40,401 nucleotides of DNA from JBDHUJ01 sp039809105. GTDB taxonomy: Bacteria; Patescibacteriota; Saccharimonadia; Saccharimonadales; UBA4665. Both the position numbers and the translations under genes were made by a program. The notes below the pieces were generated by a model. That model saw only the letters and a list, made by a program, of their open reading frames with translations, was not told the origin of the DNA and did not search any database. This document shows positions 28,917-37,637 of the stretch, piece by piece (position 1 is the first letter of the stretch; the number at the start of each line of letters is the position of its first letter). The stretch spans positions 1 through 40,401 of the forward strand of contig JBDHUJ010000012.1 of assembly GCA_039809105.1 (NCBI GenBank), in the 5' to 3' direction.

Positions 28917-31580
28917 ATGGCAGGACAAGCAACCGATTCCACACAGACAACAGCCGATGACACCGGCGGCGTCGTGCTGTTGCTGCAAGTGCCACGGACG
29001 AACGAAAAGAAAGAGCTGGCCGCCGAGCAGATGTTCGCGAGCTTGCATGGTCTGCTGACCATACCGCAGCCCGGCATGTTCAAGCCTGCGCTGCGCGAGC
29101 GGCTGAGTTTCGAAATCGCCGTGCGCGAAAAACGCATCGGCTTTTACGTCTGGGTGCCGAATTATCTGAAGAGTTATGTCGAAGAACAGATTTACGCGCA
29201 GTATCCGACAGTGCACATCAGCGAAGTCGAAGACTACGCCGCCTTCCAGGAAAGCCAGCAGTACACGACGCAACTGGTGACGGAGTTGAAGTTCATCGGC
29301 AACAATGCCTTACCCATAAAGACGTTTCAGAGTTTCGAAGTCGACCCGTTGGCTGCCATCACGGCGACACTCGCCAAATTCACCGAGGAAGAAGAAGCTT
29401 GGATACAGCTGCTTATAAAACCCGCCGGCAGTAACTGGCACCGCAACAGCGAGCGCTACGTCGCCAAGCTGAAGAGCACGGGTGGCGGCACCTCCACGAC
29501 CGGCATGATGAGTGTGCTCTGGAAACCGCCGGAAGTCAAAACCGAAACTCCCAAACTGACTGACTCCGAACAGACGAAAATCAGCGCAGCGCAGGACAAA
29601 ACGCAGAAACTGGCGTTCGAGAGCCAGGTCCGCATAGTCTACCGCGGCAACACGCCGGCCCAGCAGGCGCAGCTGCAGATGCAAAGCATCATCGCCAGCT
29701 ACAAGCAATTCAACAGCACGTATCTGAACGGCTTTGAAGCTAAAAAAGTGGTGAACGACCCGTTCTTGGTGGCGCACTATCGTAGCCGGGCATTCAACCG
29801 CGCCGGGTTTATGTGCAACATCGAAGAAGTCGCCACGCTGTACCACTTGCCGCATACCAACGTGGAGACGCCGTTTATTTTGTGGGCGACGAGCCAGACG
29901 GCCGAACCGCCGGCCAACCTGCCGATGGTCACGCCCGAAACGCAGGACGAACTGAGTCCCATCGCCGCCACGAACTTCCGCGGCCATAACACCATGTTCG
30001 GTTTGCCGCGTACCGACCGTGGCCGCCACTTGTACATCATCGGTCAGACGGGTACTGGTAAGTCGGGTATGCTGGAACTGCTGACGATTTCCGACATCTA
30101 CAGCCCGTATGGCTTCGCGGTCATCGACCCGCACGGCGATTATGCGCAGAATATCTTGAAGCGCATTCCGGCGGAACGTGCGGCCGACGTCGTTTACTTC
30201 AACCCGGCTGACACCGAATTCCCCATGGGCTTCAACCCGCTCGAAGTCTACGACCCGAAGCTCAAAACGCACACCAGCTCCGAGCTCATCGGCGTCATAA
30301 AGCGCATTTTCGAAAACAGCTGGGGCCCGCGGTTGGAGTACATCCTCCGCTACTCTATTTTGGCGCTACTCGACTACCCGAACGCTACCATGCTCGACAT
30401 CACCCGCATACTTACCGAAAAATCGTTCCGGAACGATGTATTGAAGTACGTCGTTGACCCGGTGGTGCGCAACTTCTGGACCATAGAATTCGCCAGCTGG
30501 AACGAAAAGTTCATGACCGAAGCTGTCGCGCCCATCCTGAACAAAGTCGGCGCCTTCACGGCCAATCCGCTCATCCGCAATATCATCGGCCAGCCGAAAA
30601 GCTCGTTCAATGTGCGGCAGATAATGGACGAGCGCAAGATACTCATCGTCAACCTCAGCCGCGGGCTGGTGGGCGAAGACAATGCCGCGTTGCTCGGTGC
30701 CCTGCTGGTCACGAAGGTGCAGATGGCGGCCATGTCCCGCGCCGACATAGCGGGCGAGCAGCGCACGCCGTTTTACCTGTATGTCGACGAGTTCCAGAAC
30801 TTCGCGACCGACTCGTTCGCGACCATTCTCTCGGAGGCTCGTAAATATGGTTTGAACCTGACCGTAGCGAACCAGTATACTGCGCAGATGCTGCCCGAGG
30901 TCAAAGACGCCGTGTTCGGTAACGTCGGCTCTATAATCACCTTCCGCACCAGCGCCGACGACGCCCGCACCATGCTCAAGTACTTCGAGCCGAAGTTCAC
31001 CGACTACGACCTGGTGCACATGCACAACCGTCATTTCGCCATTTCCATGACCATCGGCGGCGAAAAGGTGCCGGCGTTCAGTGCCATCAGCCTCAATCTG
31101 CCGGCCTTCGGTGAAGATTACAGTCCGCACATCATCCAGCATAGCCGCGCGCAGTATGCCCAAAGCCGCGAATACATCGAGCGCTACGTCGCCGAGCGGT
31201 ACTTGACGGCAGATATCGCTCAGGCAAAACAGACCGAACTGCGTATGACGGCTCCGCCGAAGCAGCCGCCTAAGCCCGCTAAACCTTCCGGGCCCGCTAA
31301 GCCTGCGCCCGAAGCCACTCGGCAATCTGCGCCCGCTCCGGCAGTGTCTGCGACACCGGTCGCTCCAGAGCGAACCCAAACCACGCCGGAAACCAGAGCG
31401 CCGTCGCCAGCGGCGCCGACTGCCAAAGATATCGCCCGCGAGTTCGCTGACGCCGAAAAGCCGAAGCGTAAACGCACTCGCAAACGCAAACGCAAGACCA
31501 GTGCGCCCGCGCCCACAGCAGAGCCCACCACCACTGTTTCGGCGAAAGAAATCGGCGAAGGGGTCATACGGCTCAGTTGA
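28917..31580 (+). CDS. HerA/TraG-like DNA-pumping ATPase (T4SS-type)
   Basis: The 887-residue protein has an N-terminal domain of about 350 residues, Walker A IIGQTGTGKSG followed by DPHGDYAQNIL, Walker B FYLYVDEFQNFATD, and the downstream NQYTAQML...GSIITFRTS motif of VirD4/TraG and HerA ATPases. The last 110 residues are low-complexity, rich in Pro, Ala and Lys, with a KRKRTRKRKRK stretch. No membrane helix is clear. In Saccharibacteria-type genomes such genes accompany type IV secretion or pilus systems, but no other T4SS gene is in this window. ATG 28917 is chosen because it starts the recognisable domain; the frame stays open back to 28824. Confidence 0.85.
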   Translation: MAGQATDSTQTTADDTGGVVLLLQVPRTNEKKELAAEQMFASLHGLLTIPQPGMFKPALRERLSFEIAVREKRIGFYVWVPNYLKSYVEEQIYAQYPTVHISEVEDYAAFQESQQYTTQLVTELKFIGNNALPIKTFQSFEVDPLAAITATLAKFTEEEEAWIQLLIKPAGSNWHRNSERYVAKLKSTGGGTSTTGMMSVLWKPPEVKTETPKLTDSEQTKISAAQDKTQKLAFESQVRIVYRGNTPAQQAQLQMQSIIASYKQFNSTYLNGFEAKKVVNDPFLVAHYRSRAFNRAGFMCNIEEVATLYHLPHTNVETPFILWATSQTAEPPANLPMVTPETQDELSPIAATNFRGHNTMFGLPRTDRGRHLYIIGQTGTGKSGMLELLTISDIYSPYGFAVIDPHGDYAQNILKRIPAERAADVVYFNPADTEFPMGFNPLEVYDPKLKTHTSSELIGVIKRIFENSWGPRLEYILRYSILALLDYPNATMLDITRILTEKSFRNDVLKYVVDPVVRNFWTIEFASWNEKFMTEAVAPILNKVGAFTANPLIRNIIGQPKSSFNVRQIMDERKILIVNLSRGLVGEDNAALLGALLVTKVQMAAMSRADIAGEQRTPFYLYVDEFQNFATDSFATILSEARKYGLNLTVANQYTAQMLPEVKDAVFGNVGSIITFRTSADDARTMLKYFEPKFTDYDLVHMHNRHFAISMTIGGEKVPAFSAISLNLPAFGEDYSPHIIQHSRAQYAQSREYIERYVAERYLTADIAQAKQTELRMTAPPKQPPKPAKPSGPAKPAPEATRQSAPAPAVSATPVAPERTQTTPETRAPSPAAPTAKDIAREFADAEKPKRKRTRKRKRKTSAPAPTAEPTTTVSAKEIGEGVIRLS

Positions 31581-31635
31581 CACGGATTGTCTCTTTTTTG
31601 TGCTCGTCCGGCTATCTTCCCGTAACAGATGGGTT

Positions 31636-31641
31636 TATACT
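31636..31641 (+). promoter_or_regulatory. -10 box of murJ
   Basis: TATACT at 31636-31641, 21 bases before ATG 31663. Confidence 0.45.
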
Positions 31642-31662
31642 TAGACTAAGCGTTTATTTGCC

Positions 31663-33276
31663 ATGAAGACAAAACTCCCGCGTACCCGAAGACGGATTTC
31701 GTTCGGTAGTGCTGCCATACTGCTGGTAGTATCTGCTCTGGTAGCCCAGATGCTGGGCTTTTTGCGTACCAAGCTGGTAAACAGCAACTTCAACACGCCG
31801 TTCACACCGCCGGACCAGAATGCCGGCGTGTACTTCGCCGCGTTTCAAATCCCGGACTTCTTTTTCTTTACTATTGCGGCCGGAGCGCTCGGCGTGGCGT
31901 TCATGCCGTACCTGGCCGACCGGCTGAACAAAGGCGACCGCAAGGGTATGTGGGAGCTTTCGACGAGCCTGCTGAACCTGCTCAGCATTATCATGCTGGC
32001 GGTCGGAGCCATTATCTTCATCTTCGCGAAGCCGCTTATACATTATGTCGTTGCGCCGGGGCTGACCGAGGGCCAGCTGGAAAACGCTGCCAACCTCATG
32101 CGCTTCTTGGCACTCAATCCGTTCCTGTTCACCATATCCGGCATCCTAACGAGCACGCAGCAGACCATGGGCCGGTTTTTCTTCTATGCCATTGCGCCGA
32201 TTTTCTACAACGTCGCAATTATCGCCAGCATTTATATCTTTAAAGATAACATCGGTATCGTTGGGATGGGTATCGGAGCGCTGGCCGGAGCGGTGCTGCA
32301 GCTGGCGGTCGTCGCGTTCGGCACCATTGGCCTCGGCTTCCACTGGCGGCCGTACATACTCTGGAAGAGCGGCGATTTTCGCTCCATGCTTCGGCAGTTG
32401 CCACCACGTTCGCTCGACCAGGGTATCGACCAGCTGCAAAGTATCGTCGAGACCAACTTTGCCTCCAACCGGCTGCTTGGCGGCGCGACAGCCATAAGCA
32501 ACTACAACAACGCGTACATTTTGCAGACGGCGCCAGTCATGCTTATCGGTACCGCTATATCGACTGCTATCTTCCCGAAGTTGAACAACCGCCTCAGCCA
32601 GGGGCGGCCGGACCTGTTCCGAGCGGACTTTGTGCGGACACTGCGCCTCATAATATGGATTACTATGCCGGTGGTGGTAGTCGGGTTCTTTGCTCGCGGC
32701 TACCTGGCGCGCCTTATCTTTTCGAACAACGCCCCGCAGATTGCCATCATCTTCGGGTTCTTGTGCGTGGCGATATTTTTCCGTACGGTCTACACGCTGA
32801 TTTCGCGGTGGTTCTACGCCCAGAAAGACAGCAGGACGCCGCTGTTGGTTTCTCTTTTTACTATCAGCCTGAACTTGGTGTTGGCGTACATATTGTCGCG
32901 GCCCTCGAGCTACGGTGTGGCCGGTTTGGCGTTGGCGCAGTCTATCGTGGCGGCTGTCGAAGTGTTTATCTTGGGCGCCATAATGCTGGTGCGCGACCCC
33001 AAGCTGTTCGACAAAGAGTTCTGGAGCGGGATTTTCCGCATCGTTTCGGTGACCGGCTTCAGCCTGGTGGCAGGGTACATCACCGTTTCGTTCGTGCCGC
33101 TTGGCGTCAGCGACCGCGGTTTCATAACGCTTGGTGCGAAATTCTGCGCCATCGCTGGTGTGACGCTGGCGACTCACTTGGCGCTTTCGGGCCTCTTCGG
33201 CCTGGCGGAAGCCCGGCCGTTCTGGAACTGGGTGAAGCGGGTCACACTGCGCCCAGTCAAAGTCGACTACTCATAG
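31663..33276 (+). CDS. murJ: MurJ/MVIN lipid II flippase
   Basis: The 537-residue protein has about 14 membrane helices and the MurJ pattern: LGFLRTKLV in helix 1, YFAAFQIPDFFFFTIAAGALGVAFMP for helix 2 and its loop, TSTQQTMGRFFFYAIAPIFYNV in the middle, and DQGIDQLQSIVETNFAS. It flips lipid II for peptidoglycan synthesis. The C-terminus is basic (KRVTLRPVKVDYS). Confidence 0.93.
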   Translation: MKTKLPRTRRRISFGSAAILLVVSALVAQMLGFLRTKLVNSNFNTPFTPPDQNAGVYFAAFQIPDFFFFTIAAGALGVAFMPYLADRLNKGDRKGMWELSTSLLNLLSIIMLAVGAIIFIFAKPLIHYVVAPGLTEGQLENAANLMRFLALNPFLFTISGILTSTQQTMGRFFFYAIAPIFYNVAIIASIYIFKDNIGIVGMGIGALAGAVLQLAVVAFGTIGLGFHWRPYILWKSGDFRSMLRQLPPRSLDQGIDQLQSIVETNFASNRLLGGATAISNYNNAYILQTAPVMLIGTAISTAIFPKLNNRLSQGRPDLFRADFVRTLRLIIWITMPVVVVGFFARGYLARLIFSNNAPQIAIIFGFLCVAIFFRTVYTLISRWFYAQKDSRTPLLVSLFTISLNLVLAYILSRPSSYGVAGLALAQSIVAAVEVFILGAIMLVRDPKLFDKEFWSGIFRIVSVTGFSLVAGYITVSFVPLGVSDRGFITLGAKFCAIAGVTLATHLALSGLFGLAEARPFWNWVKRVTLRPVKVDYS

Positions 33277-33279
33277 CTG

Positions 33280-33397
33280 ACCTTCGTAGAACGGCACATT
33301 CCGGGCGTAAGTCTCCGCTTCTCATTCCGTCGTATTTCTAATACGCCTCCATTCCGATGCTCGACTTCCATCCCAGACTGCACCATTCTACGAAGGT
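33280..33397. repeat. Intergenic hairpin element with variable arms (copy 2)
   Basis: Arms ACCTTCGTAGAA (33280-33291) and TTCTACGAAGGT (33386-33397) pair; the interior resembles copy 1 at 28584-28694, with GTATTTCTAATAC in place of GTACTTTTAGTAC, so the central stem also covaries. Confidence 0.65.
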
Positions 33398-33550
33398 CCT
33401 TCAGTCTCACTATGACTCACGTTGAGCCGCATATATCTACCGCCTGACCGTAGTTGATTGTTGGCGTTTTTGTCTGATGAAGTGTTGTAGAATGTGTTGC
33501 TGTAAGAATATTTACCGGCGACTCCGAGACGCTATGAGATAGTACCACCT

Positions 33551-33826
33551 ATGTCTGCATCGCAAGCACAACCACTATTCGCGCCGGGCTGGCTCACGAC
33601 CGACCATCCGTCTCATGCCTGGTGGGTCCGCGAAGTCCCCGACGACCCGCAGGAACTGCACTTGCAGGCGCTCGTTGCTTCCGGTGACTATTTCGAAACT
33701 CTGGCCGCTTCACTCGAGCAAATCGTTGCCGCCATACCTGCCAACAGCGTCGAACACTACCAACTCCAGCACATCATCGGCCAACTCCTCTACCTCCAAA
33801 AGCACTACGACATCACTAAAAAGTAG
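33551..33826 (+). CDS. Small unrecognised soluble protein
   Basis: The 91-residue acidic protein has an N-terminal APGWLTTDHPSHAWWVREVPDDP segment and two predicted helices (ALVASGDYFETLAASLEQIV and HYQLQHIIGQLLYLQKHY). I do not recognise a family. There is no strong ribosome site; TAGAAT near 33490 could be the -10, giving a leader of about 55 bases. Confidence 0.6.
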   Translation: MSASQAQPLFAPGWLTTDHPSHAWWVREVPDDPQELHLQALVASGDYFETLAASLEQIVAAIPANSVEHYQLQHIIGQLLYLQKHYDITKK

Positions 33827-33843
33827 AACCTACGGAGGTATTC

Positions 33844-34407
33844 CTACCAACCGTTACCACGTCGGCCAGGGACTATAGATAGGCTTACTGGTCGCAAGGG
33901 GTCAATCAGATTTATGGCATATCTTCGAAGGTGGAACCTACCTTTATTTAGGTAGAGGATACCGTTCATATCGCCAGAGTGGCTAATCCATGCACCGGTA
34001 CCAGTTGCTTCGTTGGGATGACTACGAGCCTTAAGCCCCGAGCTATTCATGCTGGCAACTTCTTCTATGATTGGGCTTTCGAGCTCAGGGTCGCCAATGT
34101 AATTGACATGAATTTTCGATTCCGCAGCTCGACCCAGTAGGTACTCTATGTGCCGGCGCGCCATAGCAGTTCTTTGTAAATGCGCTTCATGTGCTGCAGA
34201 CGCTTTAAGAGCACTAAGCCCAAGCTCGGCAAGCATCTCTGGCGGAAGTGAGGCATAGTCTTCAGGTTCAGGGGAGATGTTTGCCCTAAAATCTCGCACA
34301 GTCGAATCTACAGTAGGTGCTTCTTCTTGGTCGGCAGCTGAAGCTTCGGCGAAGGCGCTTAGTAAGGTCGGTCCAAACGTTTCAGGTGTTACAGCAACTA
34401 TGTTCAC
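33844..34407 (-). CDS. Unrecognised protein
   Basis: The 187-residue protein starts MNIVAVTPETFGPTLLSAF (GTG), has an acidic alanine-rich N-terminal part, a helix (LSALKASAAHEAHLQRTAMARRHIEYLLG, about 70-98), and a C-terminal part with possible strands (GRFHLRRYAINLIDPL, VSLSIVPGRRG). AGGAGGAG lies just before GTG 34407, one of the strongest ribosome sites in the window, and TGCTATTAT lies further upstream. No family is recognised. It is divergent from lepA. Confidence 0.6.
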   Translation of the reverse strand: MNIVAVTPETFGPTLLSAFAEASAADQEEAPTVDSTVRDFRANISPEPEDYASLPPEMLAELGLSALKASAAHEAHLQRTAMARRHIEYLLGRAAESKIHVNYIGDPELESPIIEEVASMNSSGLKARSHPNEATGTGAWISHSGDMNGILYLNKGRFHLRRYAINLIDPLRPVSLSIVPGRRGNGW

Positions 34408-34480
34408 GGCTCCTCCTAATTATGCAATCATAATAGCACTTCAAAATAAGAATAATGCAAATTGTTTTGGCTACCTCTGT

Positions 34481-34486
34481 TATAAT
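34481..34486 (+). promoter_or_regulatory. Leaderless extended -10 promoter of lepA
   Basis: TGTTATAAT ends at 34486; ATG 34494 follows after seven bases. Confidence 0.75.
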
Positions 34487-34493
34487 GTAAATA

Positions 34494-36389
34494 ATGAACC
34501 AAGACCACATACGCAATTTTTGTATCATTGCGCACATAGACCATGGTAAGTCGACGTTGGCGGACCGCTTGCTCGAAATGACCGGCACGGTCGAAAAGCG
34601 CAATATGAAGGCGCAGCTGCTCGACCGCATGGATTTGGAGCGCGAAAAGGGCATTACTATCAAACTCGCTCCCGTAAGAATGAACTATAGGTCCCGAGGT
34701 GTCATCCCGAGCGAAGCCGAGGTATCTTCTACAGAAAGCAAGGAAGATCTCTCCACTTCGGTCGCCGCGGCGACCTCCGGTCAAGATGACACGCGGGAAT
34801 ATGAGCTGAACTTGATTGATACTCCCGGCCACGTGGACTTCTCGTACGAAGTGTCGCGAAGTCTTCAGGCCTGCGAAGGTGCGTTACTAGTGGTAGATGC
34901 TTCTCAGGGAATCCAAGCGCAAACCTTGGCGAATGTGTATCTGGCGATGGCTGCCGACTTGCACATTATCCCCGTCATGAACAAGATAGACCTCCCGGCT
35001 GCGGATGTGGAACGTGTGGGTGCCGAAATCGTCAGTCTGCTCGGCTGTAAATTCGACGACGTTCTTCAGATAAGCGCCAAAACCGGAATGGGCGTCGAAA
35101 CCGTTCTGGAACGCATAATTACAGATGTACCACCACCCAAACCGACCTCTATGGGTCCGTCCTCTAGAAGTACGCGCGCGCTGATTTTTGATAGTTATTA
35201 CGACGATTATCGGGGGGTGATTTTGTACGTGCGGGTGTTCGACGGCGAAATTGCCAAGAATGCACAGATTCAGATGCTGAATACGAGCGCGCAAGGCTTG
35301 GCACTGGAAGTGGGTGCGCTGAAGCCGGATATGACACCCGGGCAAAGTCTGAAAGCGGGCGAAATCGGCTACATCGTCACAAACCTCAAAACCACTCGCG
35401 ACGCGAAAGTCGGCGATACCATAACCCTGGCAGCAAACCCGGCAACTGAACCATTGCCCGGCTACAAAGATGTGCAGCCGTTCGTGTACGCCGGATTTTT
35501 CCCGGAAAGCAACGAGTTTTATAACGACCTGAAAGAAGCAATTGAAAAATTGAGCCTCAGCGACAGTGCACTGCAGTACGAACCGGAAAATTCGCCAGTC
35601 CTGGGATTTGGCGTGCGCATAGGGTTCCTCGGCTTGCTACACATGGACATCGTCCGCGAGCGGCTGGAGAGGGAATACAACCTCGACCTCGTCGTAACGA
35701 ACCCTAGCACCGACTACCAAATCAGCCTGACGAAGGGAGAAGATGTCGACATAAAAAGCGCGGCAGATTTGCCGGACGTGGCGAAAATAACCGAAATCCG
35801 CGAACCGTGGATAAAAGGCGAAATCATCGTGCCGCAGAACTACGTCGGCCCCGTCATCCAGCTCATTTCGAGCAAGCGTGGCCTGCAAAAGAACCTGAGC
35901 TATGTCGAAGACCGTGCGGTCGTCAGCTTCGAAGCGCCGCTCGCTAACCTGCTGACCGATTTTTACGACCAGCTCAAAAGCATCACTAGCGGCTATGGCA
36001 GCTTTAACTACGAGCTCGACGATTACCGTGCTGAAGACCTCGTAAAAGTCGACTTTTACGTTGCTGGCGAACGTGTCGATGCATTGAGTGTAATGGTCCA
36101 CCGCTCCGAAGCTGAACGCCTAGGCCGCGAAACTACCGCTAAGCTGAAAGAAGTTATTCCACGGCAGAACTTCCAAGTTGCCCTGCAGGCAGCCATTGGC
36201 GGCCGGTTCATCGCCCGCGAAGACCTCAGCGCCTACCGCAAAGACGTAACCACCGGCCTGTACGGCGGCGACGTCTCCCGCAAAAAGAAAGTCCTCGCCA
36301 AGCAGAAAAAAGGCAAGGAACGCATGAAACGCTTCGGCAAGGTGGATATTCCAGCTGAGGCTTTCACCGTCATGCTCAAACGCGACTAA
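34494..36389 (+). CDS. lepA: Elongation factor 4 with an in-frame palindromic insert
   Basis: The 631-residue GTPase has G1 AHIDHGKST, G3 DTPGHVDF, G4 NKID, and the LepA C-terminal domain (RKKKVLAKQKKGKERMKRFGKVDIP). It acts on stalled ribosomes. Normally switch I (RGITIKxxxVxxxY) is followed within about ten residues by the strand before G3; here about 32 residues (about 69-100, IPSEAEVSSTESKEDL and onward) are inserted, encoded by a palindrome at 34699-34792. The insert lies at a surface loop, so the protein can remain functional. The next gene starts three bases after its stop. Confidence 0.95.
   Translation: MNQDHIRNFCIIAHIDHGKSTLADRLLEMTGTVEKRNMKAQLLDRMDLEREKGITIKLAPVRMNYRSRGVIPSEAEVSSTESKEDLSTSVAAATSGQDDTREYELNLIDTPGHVDFSYEVSRSLQACEGALLVVDASQGIQAQTLANVYLAMAADLHIIPVMNKIDLPAADVERVGAEIVSLLGCKFDDVLQISAKTGMGVETVLERIITDVPPPKPTSMGPSSRSTRALIFDSYYDDYRGVILYVRVFDGEIAKNAQIQMLNTSAQGLALEVGALKPDMTPGQSLKAGEIGYIVTNLKTTRDAKVGDTITLAANPATEPLPGYKDVQPFVYAGFFPESNEFYNDLKEAIEKLSLSDSALQYEPENSPVLGFGVRIGFLGLLHMDIVRERLEREYNLDLVVTNPSTDYQISLTKGEDVDIKSAADLPDVAKITEIREPWIKGEIIVPQNYVGPVIQLISSKRGLQKNLSYVEDRAVVSFEAPLANLLTDFYDQLKSITSGYGSFNYELDDYRAEDLVKVDFYVAGERVDALSVMVHRSEAERLGRETTAKLKEVIPRQNFQVALQAAIGGRFIAREDLSAYRKDVTTGLYGGDVSRKKKVLAKQKKGKERMKRFGKVDIPAEAFTVMLKRD
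34699..34792. repeat. Palindromic element inserted in frame in lepA
   Basis: GTGTCATC (34699-34706) pairs with GATGACAC (34785-34792), with inner ATCTTC/GAAGAT. It shares GTCAT, ATCTTC, GAAGATCTCTCCA and GATGACA with the element in tilS. Confidence 0.75.
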
Positions 36390-36392
36390 ATA

Positions 36393-36755
36393 ATGAAAGA
36401 ACCTTCAGTTACTATAGCTGGCGACCCATTCCCCAGGATATTTGTGAACCTCTCGCCGCACTATGCCTATGGTTGGTTGTGGAACCTGGAGGGGCCTCGC
36501 CAGATTTTTCTCCATGACATCGAAGTAGTGGGAGAACGTCGCAAGGGTATCGGCCGGCTAATGATTCAGACGTTTATTGAGGCAGGAAAGCGGCTTGAAG
36601 CGGAAGAGCTCGTCGCGATTCCTGTCACGTCGGATGGGGTTGAGTTTTTGAATGGAGTTTTCCGCCCTGCCGAACCAGTAGATGTGTGCGATAGGTTCTG
36701 CATGCCGCTTGCACAAGCGGCTGCCCGGGTAGCGGCTCTGGCCGACTGCGGTTAA
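36393..36755 (+). CDS. GNAT-family acetyltransferase-like protein
   Basis: The 120-residue protein has the acetyl-CoA motif HDIEVVGERRKGIGRLMI (RxxGxG) followed by helix QTFIEAGKRL and LVAIPVTSDGVEFLNGVF, the usual end of the fold. It is shorter than a typical GNAT (about 150) and its first strands are weak. It starts three bases after lepA, so it is probably co-transcribed. The substrate is unknown. Confidence 0.75.
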   Translation: MKEPSVTIAGDPFPRIFVNLSPHYAYGWLWNLEGPRQIFLHDIEVVGERRKGIGRLMIQTFIEAGKRLEAEELVAIPVTSDGVEFLNGVFRPAEPVDVCDRFCMPLAQAAARVAALADCG

Positions 36756-36809
36756 AAACGGGGAGATACTCAAGCGCGACTGAGCTTTGCAAAACAGGGG
36801 TAGATTTGG

Positions 36810-36815
36810 TATAAA
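36810..36815 (+). promoter_or_regulatory. Leaderless extended -10 promoter of the guanylate-kinase-like gene
   Basis: TGGTATAAA ends at 36815; ATG 36822 follows after six bases. Confidence 0.7.
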
Positions 36816-36821
36816 TAATCT

Positions 36822-37559
36822 ATGGCAGAAGCAGTTCACCTCGTTCACCGCGAAGCATTCATACAGGCCTTGCATGGCTATCGGCCCTCCAAAGAGGCGC
36901 TAGAAAAACTTGCGGATATCAAATACGTTCCATTCGCCGGCCTGGCTGGTGGTGGCCGCAACACGGTCATCCAGTACCTTGTCAACAACTACGAATACCA
37001 CTTCGTCGTTTCCGACACGACCCGCCCGCCGAAGCTCCGCGACGGCAAAATGGAGGTGAACGGCGTGCAGTATTTCTTCCGGAACGAAAAGGATGTACTG
37101 CAAGAAATCCAGAACGGTGAATTTCTGGAAGCCGAACTTATCCATAACCAGCAGGTCTCCGGCACCAGCATCCGCGAATTGTTACGGGCGAAAGGCGAGG
37201 GCAAGATTCCGCTGAACGATGTCGAGTTCGGCGGTGTCGAAAATGTGCACAACCTGCTGCCAGACGCCATCGTTATCGGTTTGTTGCCGCCGAGCTATGA
37301 CGAATGGATTCGCCGCTTTACGGAGCGTGAGGAAATCAGCGAGCAAGAGCTGATGAACCGCTTGCGAACCGCACAGGAAGTCCTAAGCCGCATGCTGGAA
37401 CGGCCGTATTTCAACCTGGTCATAAACGACGACATAGAACAGTGTGCGGCCGACGTACGCGACATAGTCGAACAGGGCAACTACCCACCCGAAAAGGCCG
37501 CCAAATGCCGCGCGGTAGCAGAAGACATTCTCCGCCGCGTGAACGAACGCTTGGCATAG
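36822..37559 (+). CDS. Guanylate-kinase-like protein with altered P-loop
   Basis: The 245-residue protein matches guanylate kinase in the GMP-binding region (VSDTTRPPKLRDGK, VNGVQYFF, FLEAELIHNQQVSGTSI) and in the lid and C-terminal helix. The P-loop, usually GPSGVGKGT, reads GLAGGGRNT: Lys is Arg and the following Ser/Thr/Gly is Asn. From memory the same GGGRNT variant recurs in CPR genomes, so it is a lineage feature, not random decay. It may bind GMP or another nucleotide without normal kinase activity. An N-terminal 35-residue extension precedes the fold. Confidence 0.8.
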   Translation: MAEAVHLVHREAFIQALHGYRPSKEALEKLADIKYVPFAGLAGGGRNTVIQYLVNNYEYHFVVSDTTRPPKLRDGKMEVNGVQYFFRNEKDVLQEIQNGEFLEAELIHNQQVSGTSIRELLRAKGEGKIPLNDVEFGGVENVHNLLPDAIVIGLLPPSYDEWIRRFTEREEISEQELMNRLRTAQEVLSRMLERPYFNLVINDDIEQCAADVRDIVEQGNYPPEKAAKCRAVAEDILRRVNERLA

Positions 37560-37624
37560 GGCTGCTGTAAATCGCGCTGATTTTCAGCCTCGGAACCGCT
37601 TATCAAAAGACCGTATAAAGATGC

Positions 37625-37630
37625 TACAAT
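37625..37630 (+). promoter_or_regulatory. Leaderless extended -10 promoter of the beta-helix protein gene
   Basis: TGCTACAAT ends at 37630; ATG 37638 follows after seven bases. Confidence 0.65.
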
Positions 37631-37637
37631 ACTGCTT

